A stretch of 64,000 bases of DNA from NCBI RefSeq assembly GCF_000712055.1, contig NZ_JOOA01000002.1, positions 1,612,001 to 1,676,000 on the forward strand. The letters are read 5' to 3'. The notes beneath the pieces are model-generated. The model made no database searches. It had not been told where the DNA came from and worked only from the letters and a program-made list of their open reading frames with translations. Position numbers and translations under genes: made by a program. The stretch is from Ruminococcus sp. HUN007. GTDB taxonomy: Bacteria > Bacillota > Clostridia > Oscillospirales > Ruminococcaceae. The stretch's first letter is position 1; the number at the start of each line of letters is the position of its first letter. This document shows, one piece after another, positions 17,994 to 24,568 of the stretch.

Positions 17994-18200
17994 TTATTTC
18001 AAATCAATTTTACATTTGAAATTCTGACAAGTCTGATTTGCGGATGTATCAGTGCCCCTTTTGATACATCTGCAGCGGCCGGATGGTTCGAGATACCACT
18101 GCGTGTTTATATTCGGCTTAATATACTGACATGCCGGATCCCACCAGTATTTACAGAAAGCGCAGTACTTTACTGCTGTTAAATTGACTAACATCGCCAT
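17994..18200 (-). CDS. Cysteine-rich mini-protein, 68 residues
   Basis: Seven cysteines in 68 residues, in the order CxxC (13, 16), C24, CxC (43, 45), C58, C63, with WW and two Trp/Tyr-rich turns. The spacing suggests a zinc- or disulfide-stabilised fold. There is no signal peptide, which favours a cytoplasmic metal-binding protein. The ATG at 18200 has GGAGGA 7 nt upstream, which supports a real gene. I do not recognise the family and assign no function. It lies just downstream of the dockerin anti-sigma gene on the same strand and may share its transcript upstream. Confidence 0.6.
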   Translation of the reverse strand: MAMLVNLTAVKYCAFCKYWWDPACQYIKPNINTQWYLEPSGRCRCIKRGTDTSANQTCQNFKCKIDLK

Positions 18201-18264
18201 TTTCTTATCCTCCGTTTTCCCTTGATCATGCCATCCGATAAGGTGCTGTTTTTATAAATCAGCG

Positions 18265-19194
18265 TTAAAGATCATTTGTCGGAATTAAATATTCACCATT
18301 AATATAACCCATGATTGCTTCTGCGTCTTCAGATGTTATTTCTCTATTATCAGACGGTCTGTAAGCATCTGCATTTGCAAGCGCCTGTTCAGCAAATTTA
18401 GGATCAACGTCTTTTTGTTTTTTATAAAATTCCACCCATGATGTTCCTTCAAAATAATTAACATAGTTACGTACCAGAACAGCATCTTCAATATCAATAA
18501 TATTATCGCCGTTGACATCTCCGCACATAGTCGGCTGCAGAACTGGTTTTACAGTAGTAACAGGAATTGTTACAGCTTCTGTTTCAGGTTCCTGGGTAGT
18601 AACTTCAGGTTTTGAGGTAACAACTTTAGCTTCTGCTACTGTATTTTCAGGCTTTTCTTTATTATCATTTACATGTACATCAGCAACAGACTTTTGTGTA
18701 ACTGACGGTTTATCTGTATCAGCATTAACGGTTTTAGCTTCGGATGCCGATTCAGATGAAGGCAAAGCAGTCAGTGTATCACTTACAGGTTCAGTCACAG
18801 AAACTTCTGATGAAACTGCTGAAGTGTCATTTACAATTACGGCTTCATTCACAATTGTTGCACTAGTTGTGGTATCTTCAGTTTCAGAAGTGGTCTCTGA
18901 AACTTTATTCTGATCATTATCACCAGAAATGAGTTCATTTGTGTATTCGATAAATTTCATGAGCCCAAGGCATAATACAATACCGGCACAAAAAGCTAGT
19001 GCAGTGTAAATATGACGGATCTTAGGTGATTTTGACTGACCCTGTTCAACTACTGATGTATCGTAGGTAATATTCTGCTTATTATCAGTTTTATCTGACT
19101 TATTAGCCTGTTCCTGACGCTGTCTGATTATTTCGTCACTTCTTTTAAGTACTCTTTCGGCTATTTTCAATGTAGTTTCATCATATTCCCTCAT
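18265..19194 (-). CDS. Membrane anti-sigma factor candidate with extracellular dockerin
   Basis: 309 residues: a charged cytoplasmic helix (1-35), basic linker, one membrane helix (about 61-82), a Thr/Ser/Val/Glu-rich stalk (90-220) and an unusually long dockerin-like module (223-309) beginning CGDVNGDNIIDIED and ending ITSEDAEAIMGYINGEYLIP. That module matches module 3 of the divergently encoded five-dockerin protein, including the inserted segment between the two calcium loops. The start overlaps the ECF sigma stop by 14 bp, with GGAGGGG upstream, the layout of a sigma/anti-sigma pair. The anti-sigma role is inferred. A dockerin on a sigma regulator would tie it to cohesins outside the cell. 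Confidence 0.7.
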   Translation of the reverse strand: MREYDETTLKIAERVLKRSDEIIRQRQEQANKSDKTDNKQNITYDTSVVEQGQSKSPKIRHIYTALAFCAGIVLCLGLMKFIEYTNELISGDNDQNKVSETTSETEDTTTSATIVNEAVIVNDTSAVSSEVSVTEPVSDTLTALPSSESASEAKTVNADTDKPSVTQKSVADVHVNDNKEKPENTVAEAKVVTSKPEVTTQEPETEAVTIPVTTVKPVLQPTMCGDVNGDNIIDIEDAVLVRNYVNYFEGTSWVEFYKKQKDVDPKFAEQALANADAYRPSDNREITSEDAEAIMGYINGEYLIPTNDL

Positions 19195-19735
19195 AACTGA
19201 ACCCCTCCTTTTCTAAAATATTTCGCAGCGATTCTTTTGCGCGATACAGCAGATTTCTTATCTGCCGTTCTGTTTTTTTCATGATCGCAGCCGCTTCCGG
19301 ATTACTGAATCCTTCAAAAAACACAAGATACAAGACCTGTTTATAATCATCCTTCAGTTTTTCCATTGCTCTTAGAAGATGTCTTTTTTCTTCATCTTTG
19401 ATATAGTTTCGTTCAATATTTTCTTTATCAGCTATGCTGTAAAAGTCATCTATAGATTCTTCAGGATGTCTTGACTTTTTCTTCAGACTATTGAATGCAA
19501 TATTCTTCCCTATCGTATAGATCCATGTTTTAAAAGAACACTTCTCCGAAAACTTCGGCCTGTCAGCACATAGTTTTACGAAAGTGTCCTCGGCAAGTTC
19601 CTCGGCAGCGCAGAAATCATCAACAATGCTGTTAATAAAGAGAACAAGGCCTTCTCTGTAATCAGCTATTATATCGATAATGGCATCTCTGTCACCTTCA
19701 AGGAAACGGCGGTAATACACTGCCCCGTTGTCCAT
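19181..19735 (-). CDS. ECF-type RNA polymerase sigma factor
   Basis: 184 residues with region 2 (about 20-85; DDFCAAEELAEDTFVKL and FKTWIYTIGKNIAFNSLKKK) and region 4 (about 120-175; LYLVFFEGFSNPEAAAIMKKTERQIRNLLYRAKESL). It is distinct from the ECF factor at 8971. I chose ATG 19735, with AGGAGA 12 nt upstream, a slightly long spacing; the in-frame ATG at 19777 has no site. A consensus promoter (19805-19833) drives it. It is translationally coupled to the dockerin anti-sigma candidate. Confidence 0.9.
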   Translation of the reverse strand: MDNGAVYYRRFLEGDRDAIIDIIADYREGLVLFINSIVDDFCAAEELAEDTFVKLCADRPKFSEKCSFKTWIYTIGKNIAFNSLKKKSRHPEESIDDFYSIADKENIERNYIKDEEKRHLLRAMEKLKDDYKQVLYLVFFEGFSNPEAAAIMKKTERQIRNLLYRAKESLRNILEKEGFSYEGI

Positions 19736-19804
19736 AATAATCTCAAATCTCCTTTCAAATGTATTATAATCCCGCATTTACTCATTATAATACGTCTCTT
19801 ACCT

Positions 19805-19833
19805 ATTATATAGTATCCTGGTATCATTGTCAA
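19805..19833 (-). promoter_or_regulatory. Vegetative-type promoter of sigma/anti-sigma operon
   Basis: Minus strand -35 TTGACA (19828-19833), 17-bp spacer, -10 TATAAT (19805-19810). Confidence 0.8.
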
Positions 19834-19853
19834 AAAAATATTTTCAAAACAGG

Positions 19854-19882
19854 TGAGACAAATCAGCCGGAAGGTTGTCTAA
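19854..19882 (+). promoter_or_regulatory. Candidate ECF promoter before the five-dockerin gene, copy 1
   Basis: TGAGAC (19854-19859), 17-bp spacer, GTCTAA (19877-19882), then a GAAAG/CTTTC hairpin with a 10-nt loop that would lie at the 5' end of the RNA. Identical spacing recurs at 19949 and 22792. Confidence 0.45.
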
Positions 19883-19948
19883 GTAATGAAAGAACAATAA
19901 AGCTTTCAGAACACAGAAAACAATCTTTCAAAAAAATTTAAAAAAGGG

Positions 19949-19977
19949 TGAGACAAATTCACCGGAAGATTGTCTAA
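19949..19977 (+). promoter_or_regulatory. Candidate ECF promoter before the five-dockerin gene, copy 2
   Basis: TGAGAC (19949-19954), 17-bp spacer, GTCTAA (19972-19977), 95 bp after copy 1, followed by the same hairpin geometry. The gene start is about 100 bp downstream. Confidence 0.45.
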
Positions 19978-20079
19978 GTAATGAAAGATAAATAATTCTT
20001 TCAAAATTCCGGATGCGCATCTGAGAAAAACAAAAAAGAGTTAGAAAAATTATAACGATTTATTACGGAGGTTTCAATT

Positions 20080-21579
20080 ATGAAAACTAACAGAGTTTTA
20101 GCAGGAGTATTAGCGCTTTCATTAACAGCAGGTGTACCTGCATCTTTCGGCAGATATGAGACTACTAACCACACAGTAAAGGCGGAAGAAACAGCGTCGC
20201 TTTACGGAGACGTCAACTGCGACGGCATCGTTAATATAAATGATCTGAAGTGCATCACAGATTATTTCAGGGATCCGGAAGCTAATCCGATAACTTCTCA
20301 GAGTGAAATAAACGCACACACGGACACATGGCCGGGGCTTTCCACGGGCGATATAACCGCACTGATAAAATACCTTGCCGGTACAGTCAGTGAACTCCCG
20401 ACTGATGATTATAAAGTGATACGTTTTGAAAGAGACCCAGAAGAAACAGAAGACGGCGAACGTGGAGTAAAAGGAGATGCAGACCGTGACGGCGATGTTG
20501 ACTTCGATGATTTCAATCTTATGCTGGAATATGCTGAAAATCCGGATATTATTCCTGATACGAGTTCCCTGACATGGTGGCAATACTACATTAACGTAGA
20601 ACATACCAGCCCGGTCGGCAATGGTATGGGCGAATATCCTTTACCGTATATGCTTGATTATCTTTCAGGATTCCATGGGAAAGTATATGACTGTAAAAAT
20701 CCTCTGCTCAACGTCTACACTGACCACATGAAGTTTGAGATCACAACAGAGCCGGAATACGGTGACTATAACTGTGACGGTGTGGTTGACATTTTCGATG
20801 TATCTGAAATGCAGAATCTTATCAATCAGGTCGAAGATTTTAGAATAAGAAAAGCCGATAATCCTAATGCAGTGAGAATAACCAATTATGTTACTGCCCA
20901 GGGTTTAAGAAACGCTGATGTTTTCAATCCGGGTACAGGGATTACACAGGAAGATGTAGATACAATCATGAATTATATCAACGGTAAGAACCTTCTTCCG
21001 GTTACCGAAAAAGATTATGTAAGATTCACGCCTGTCACAGGGGATTTCAACTGCAACAACCAGTTTGATATCGGCGATGCGATCCAGCTCTGGGAATACA
21101 TCGCAAAAGACGTATCACGTGTAGAATATGATCCTACCGAACAAGGCATTAAGAACGCCGATCTGGTACAGGATTCGGAACTTGATTACGCTGACCTTGA
21201 TCAGATGTTCAAAGACCTTAAAGCCGGCAAAACGAAGGGCACAGTAACTGAACCAAAACCATCTACTGAGCCATCCGCCAATCCTTCAGCAGAACCATCG
21301 GTCGCACCGTCATCAGAGCCTTCCGTTATTCCGTCAGTCACACCAACAGCAGCACCTTCTGCTGTTGTAACAGAGCCAGATCTGACTTTGGGCGACGTAA
21401 ACTGCGACGGAAAGATCGACATTTCCGATCTTTCAAAACTTGCTATCGCACTTGTTGACAAAGAGGAACTTCCTGAGGAGTTCGTAAAGCGTGCAGACGT
21501 TGACAAGGACGGCAAGATAACTCTTACTGACCTTGCTGCTATCAGACAGTTTATTGCAAAGAAGATCACAGAGTTCTGA
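20080..21579 (+). CDS. Secreted protein with five dockerin modules
   Basis: 499 residues: a signal peptide (about 1-22), then five dockerin-like modules opening with GDVNCDGIVNIND, GDADRDGDVDFDD, GDYNCDGVVDIFD, GDFNCNNQFDIGD and GDVNCDGKIDISD. Modules 1-4 have long insertions and degenerate second loops; the last, after a Pro/Ser/Thr/Glu linker (about 395-435), is a canonical dockerin with second loop DVDKDGKITLTDL. No catalytic domain is present. Such a protein could bridge several cohesins or act as a calcium-binding structural protein. It has a strong site (ACGGAGG) before ATG 20080. It is divergent from the ECF sigma operon and preceded by two ECF-like promoter motifs, which suggests it is the target of that sigma factor. 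Confidence 0.85.
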   Translation: MKTNRVLAGVLALSLTAGVPASFGRYETTNHTVKAEETASLYGDVNCDGIVNINDLKCITDYFRDPEANPITSQSEINAHTDTWPGLSTGDITALIKYLAGTVSELPTDDYKVIRFERDPEETEDGERGVKGDADRDGDVDFDDFNLMLEYAENPDIIPDTSSLTWWQYYINVEHTSPVGNGMGEYPLPYMLDYLSGFHGKVYDCKNPLLNVYTDHMKFEITTEPEYGDYNCDGVVDIFDVSEMQNLINQVEDFRIRKADNPNAVRITNYVTAQGLRNADVFNPGTGITQEDVDTIMNYINGKNLLPVTEKDYVRFTPVTGDFNCNNQFDIGDAIQLWEYIAKDVSRVEYDPTEQGIKNADLVQDSELDYADLDQMFKDLKAGKTKGTVTEPKPSTEPSANPSAEPSVAPSSEPSVIPSVTPTAAPSAVVTEPDLTLGDVNCDGKIDISDLSKLAIALVDKEELPEEFVKRADVDKDGKITLTDLAAIRQFIAKKITEF

Positions 21580-21624
21580 TAAATCAGAGATTTATCAGTT
21601 CAATGCACTAAACAGTAAATTCAA

Positions 21625-21663
21625 ACGGCAGCACGCTGATCAAAACGATCAGCATGCTGCCGT
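21625..21663. terminator. ACGGCAG-family hairpin, copy T2
   Basis: Stem ACGGCAGCACGCTGATC with its near complement, after the five-dockerin gene; weak T-tract. Confidence 0.65.
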
Positions 21664-21768
21664 AATAAAATAAAACTATCCCCGGTCTCCGGACTGCAGA
21701 TCAGCAGATAAAGAGTACTTGAAAAAGAATAATCTGAGCTTAAAAAGAAGGAAAAAGGTGATTTAATC

Positions 21769-22302
21769 ATGAATGAAAGAGAAACATTAATACAGAATAT
21801 ATCCGCAGCATTACCAATTGCACAGCAGATGAGCCTGATTGAAGAAGAAGTCGGTAAACTGCACGAAGAAAGAGAAAAGAAAAAGAAGATCGGAGTTGGA
21901 CTGATCATACTTCTGATAATAGCAGTTCTCTGTGTTTTATACGGATTCGCTGTTATTGTGGCGGATAAACACCTTGATGGACTTTTTAATGTTGTGCTCG
22001 GAGTAATTCCGTTCGTTGCTGTATATAAGCGTCTTCAGCGTGCAAAGGAATGCCTGATCAAAATAGAAGAACTCAAAGAAAAGTATCAGGGCATGCAGAA
22101 TGATTCAAATCTTTCATGGCTTCCTATGGATTACCGTTCTTCCTTCTGTATCAGTGAAATCGCAACTTATGTGCAGAACGGACGCGCCGATACACTGAAA
22201 GAAGCGATCAATCTCTTTGAAACAGAACAGCATAATCAGCGTCTGGAAAATGCAGCAGCCTTAGGTGCATACTGGGGAGTACTTACAGGAACTGTTTTCT
22301 AA
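21769..22302 (+). CDS. Small membrane protein, unknown
   Basis: 177 residues: a charged coiled-coil N-terminus (about 20-42, EEEVGKLHEEREKKKK), two membrane segments (about 44-64 and 72-88), and a helical polar C-terminus. ATG 21769 has AAAGGTGA upstream. I recognise no family. The flanking terminator-like hairpins suggest a stand-alone transcript. Confidence 0.65.
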   Translation: MNERETLIQNISAALPIAQQMSLIEEEVGKLHEEREKKKKIGVGLIILLIIAVLCVLYGFAVIVADKHLDGLFNVVLGVIPFVAVYKRLQRAKECLIKIEELKEKYQGMQNDSNLSWLPMDYRSSFCISEIATYVQNGRADTLKEAINLFETEQHNQRLENAAALGAYWGVLTGTVF

Positions 22303-22334
22303 AGTAAAAGTGGCACCTGCGGTGCAATCAAAAA

Positions 22335-22373
22335 ACGGCAGAACACTGATCATAACGATCAGTATTCTGCCGT
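22335..22373 (+). terminator. ACGGCAG-family hairpin terminator, copy T3
   Basis: A small GCACC-GGTGC hairpin, then the long stem ACGGCAGAACACTGATC and TTTTGTTG. The same two-hairpin arrangement recurs after the ATPase gene (24439-24510). Confidence 0.75.
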
Positions 22374-22411
22374 TTTGTTGTTATACTATATACAATTTAT
22401 ATCGAATTTTC

Positions 22412-22732
22412 ATCACTATCAACAACTTAAGAACCCTATAGATTGGATCTTTTGTTGTGATGATATTTAACCTTTCTTGAATTATTATTTCTTGGCGTCT
22501 TCCCGTCATCAGGACGTACAGGAACAACGGAACGTTTGATTTCGTTCATAATCCTATTTATTTTTAACGTTCTTTTGATCGGAGATGAGAAGACAGCTTC
22601 TGCAAATTCTTCACGTAAAGAGCCAATGATGGTATTTACATTTGCCAAGTGGTATTGTGTACAAACTTTAAAAAATGATTTTGTGCATTATACCATGGCT
22701 TTATATTGGATTCTTAAGTTGTTGATAGTGAT
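22412..22732 (-). mobile_element. Internally deleted insertion sequence remnant
   Basis: About 321 bp flanked by inverted repeats: ATCACTATCAACAACTTAAG plus 2 more bases match perfectly (22 bp) between 22412-22433 and 22711-22732, with a few further matched bases inside. The interior encodes only a basic C-terminal-like fragment on the minus strand. A size far below an autonomous element and a lost N-terminus indicate a deletion derivative. The family is not certain. Confidence 0.65.
22436..22648 (-). pseudogene. Probable C-terminal transposase fragment
   Basis: About 70 residues, basic, with the pattern VVPVRPDDGKTPR followed by Asn/Arg/Lys-rich tail, as at the C-termini of some DDE transposases. 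The only start is TTG without a ribosome site. Its stop lies just inside the left terminal repeat, as expected for a transposase end. The family is a guess. Confidence 0.4.
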
Positions 22733-22791
22733 AATACATCTGATACTCATTATATTATAATCAGAGCATTTTGTCAAATTTCTTTAACAGG

Positions 22792-22820
22792 TGAGATAAA
22801 TCAGGCATTAGCTTGTCTAA
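22792..22820 (+). promoter_or_regulatory. Third copy of the TGAGAC-N17-GTCTAA motif
   Basis: TGAGAT (22792-22797), 17-bp spacer, GTCTAA (22815-22820), followed by GAAAG/CTTTC hairpin with a 10-nt loop. A divergent minus-strand promoter (TTGACA-N17-TATAAT) lies just left, as at 19.8 kb. It may be a duplicate of that intergenic region. Confidence 0.4.
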
Positions 22821-22948
22821 GTAGTGAAAGAAAAATAATTCTTTCAGAATTCTAAATGAAAAGTCTAATAAGACATTATACCTGAAACTCCTTTCGGAAC
22901 GAATAATAACTGCATTAACGACCATATACGAAACCATCTCCATGTTTT

Positions 22949-23079
22949 GGATTGGCAAATTAGAAATGAACTGCTGATTTTCGATTGGCAATTTCAAAAT
23001 AGAACACTGTTTTTCGGTTGGCAATTTTGAAGTAAAGTGCTGTTTTCCGCTTGGCAATTTCGAAATGATGTGATATAAT
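22949..23079 (+). repeat. Four 33-bp direct repeats ending in a promoter
   Basis: TTGGCA recurs at 22952, 22985, 23018 and 23051, exactly 33 bp apart, each within a TTTTCGNTTGGCAATTT context. The last TTGGCA is spaced 17 bp from TATAAT (23074-23079) and is therefore the -35 box of the ATPase gene. The three upstream copies look like tandem duplications of that half-promoter or regulator sites. Confidence 0.75.
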
Positions 23080-23113
23080 ATAGGTAACTACTGATTTTAA
23101 GGAGAGTTTCGCC

Positions 23114-24436
23114 ATGTATATACAACGTGATATAGACAAAACACTGCAGCAATGGAAAGAAGAAAAAAAGCATAAACCTTTGATTCTCCGTGGAGTAAGA
23201 CAGTGCGGAAAAACGTCTGCGATAAGACATCTATCAGAACAGTTCGAAAACTATATTGAAATCAACTTTGAAAAACACAGTGAACTTTGCAGCCTGTTTG
23301 AAGGTAACTTTGATATAAAGGCGATCATAATCAAACTTGAACTTTTTTTCTCATCGAAAATCACCACTGGGAAAACTCTTTTGTTTATTGATGAAATACA
23401 GGAATGTCCACGAGCTGTTACTGCTCTGAGATACTTTTACGAAGATATGCCGGAACTGCATGTTATCGCCGCCGGATCCCTTCTTGAATTTGTCTTAAAC
23501 GGAAAAGGCGTAAAAAAAGAAACAATAGATTTCCCTGTCGGACGTGTGAGAAGTATTTTCATGTATCCTTTTTCTTTCACGGAATATCTTCGTGGTACCA
23601 AAAAGGAAATTCTTGCAGACTATCTGAAACAACATGATGGTAACACTGACAATCCGGCTCATGAACAGCTTATAAGTGAATATAAAACTTTTCTTGTTGT
23701 AGGTGGCATGCCGGAGGCGATAGCAGAATATATTGATTCCGGAAGTCTGTTTAACTGCCAGCAGATACACAGAGATATCATAACAAACTTCATCGACGAT
23801 TTTAATAAATACCGTTCAGATGTGCCTGCCGATATTATCAGAAAAGTATTTGACTATGCTGTTCACAATGTATGCGGACAGACAAAATCATCATCGGCAA
23901 TAAAAGGAATAAGTGCATACTATTTTGATACCGGAATAGATCTTCTCCGAAGAGCCGGACTTGTTTATCCGGTAAAGGCATCATCGTGCGACACTATCCC
24001 GCTTGGCAGCTGTGAAAAGGAAACCAATAAAAAACTGCTGTTATTTGATACTGGTATCTATCTTACCGTATGCGGTCTTAATACATATGAACTCCTCAGC
24101 AGCGATATCTTTGATGAGATGAACAAGGGAAACGTTGTAGAAATGCAGACCGGACTTGAAATAATAAAATACACAAATCCGTACACTGAATCTTCCCTTC
24201 ACTACTGGTACAGAAGTGGTGCAAATGCTGAAATAGATTATGCCATCATAAAAGAAAACACTGTCATACCTGTCGAAGTAAAAGCAGCCGGAAAAGGCAG
24301 TATGCAAAGCATGCACAGTTTTCTTGAAACTCATCCGTCAAGTAAATACGGAATAAGAGTTTCACTTGAAAACTTCAATAATTACGATAATATAAGAGTT
24401 TATCCAGTTTATGCAGTAAGTAAATTCTGCAATTAA
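23114..24436 (+). CDS. AAA+ ATPase with DUF4143 domain
   Basis: 440 residues. Walker A is GVRQCGKTS (about 27-35) and Walker B is LLFIDEIQE (about 95-103); the AAA_14-type N-terminal domain is followed by a DUF4143 C-terminal domain with a restriction-endonuclease-like signature (EIDYAI ... VIPVEVKAA, about 375-395). The family is widespread in anaerobes and its cellular role is unknown. ATG 23114 has AAGGAGAG 7 nt upstream. It is monocistronic, with a repeat-rich promoter and a strong terminator. The family is often mobile and near repeats, as here. Confidence 0.85.
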   Translation: MYIQRDIDKTLQQWKEEKKHKPLILRGVRQCGKTSAIRHLSEQFENYIEINFEKHSELCSLFEGNFDIKAIIIKLELFFSSKITTGKTLLFIDEIQECPRAVTALRYFYEDMPELHVIAAGSLLEFVLNGKGVKKETIDFPVGRVRSIFMYPFSFTEYLRGTKKEILADYLKQHDGNTDNPAHEQLISEYKTFLVVGGMPEAIAEYIDSGSLFNCQQIHRDIITNFIDDFNKYRSDVPADIIRKVFDYAVHNVCGQTKSSSAIKGISAYYFDTGIDLLRRAGLVYPVKASSCDTIPLGSCEKETNKKLLLFDTGIYLTVCGLNTYELLSSDIFDEMNKGNVVEMQTGLEIIKYTNPYTESSLHYWYRSGANAEIDYAIIKENTVIPVEVKAAGKGSMQSMHSFLETHPSSKYGIRVSLENFNNYDNIRVYPVYAVSKFCN

Positions 24437-24466
24437 AAATGGTAGCACCTTCGGTGCAATCGAAAA

Positions 24467-24505
24467 ACGGCAGCACGCCGATCTTACCGATCGGTGTGCT
24501 GCCGT
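24467..24505 (+). terminator. ACGGCAG-family hairpin terminator, copy T4
   Basis: Stem ACGGCAGCACGCCGATC with its near complement, preceded by a GCACC-GGTGC hairpin, followed by TTTGTT. Confidence 0.75.
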
Positions 24506-24568
24506 TTGTTATATAAAAAATGATTTGTGAATAATTAAACAATAGTAATCAAATTATAATTTTTGATA

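Noticed and set aside
19849..20010. Tandem leader as a known tandem riboswitch (glycine or guanidine type).
   Set aside because: No core sequence of those classes is present; the TGAGAC-N17-GTCTAA pattern fits ECF promoters at least as well.
22949..23070. 33-bp direct repeats as a CRISPR array.
   Set aside because: There is no separate repeat and unique spacer; the units are contiguous, degenerate and end in a promoter. No cas gene is seen.
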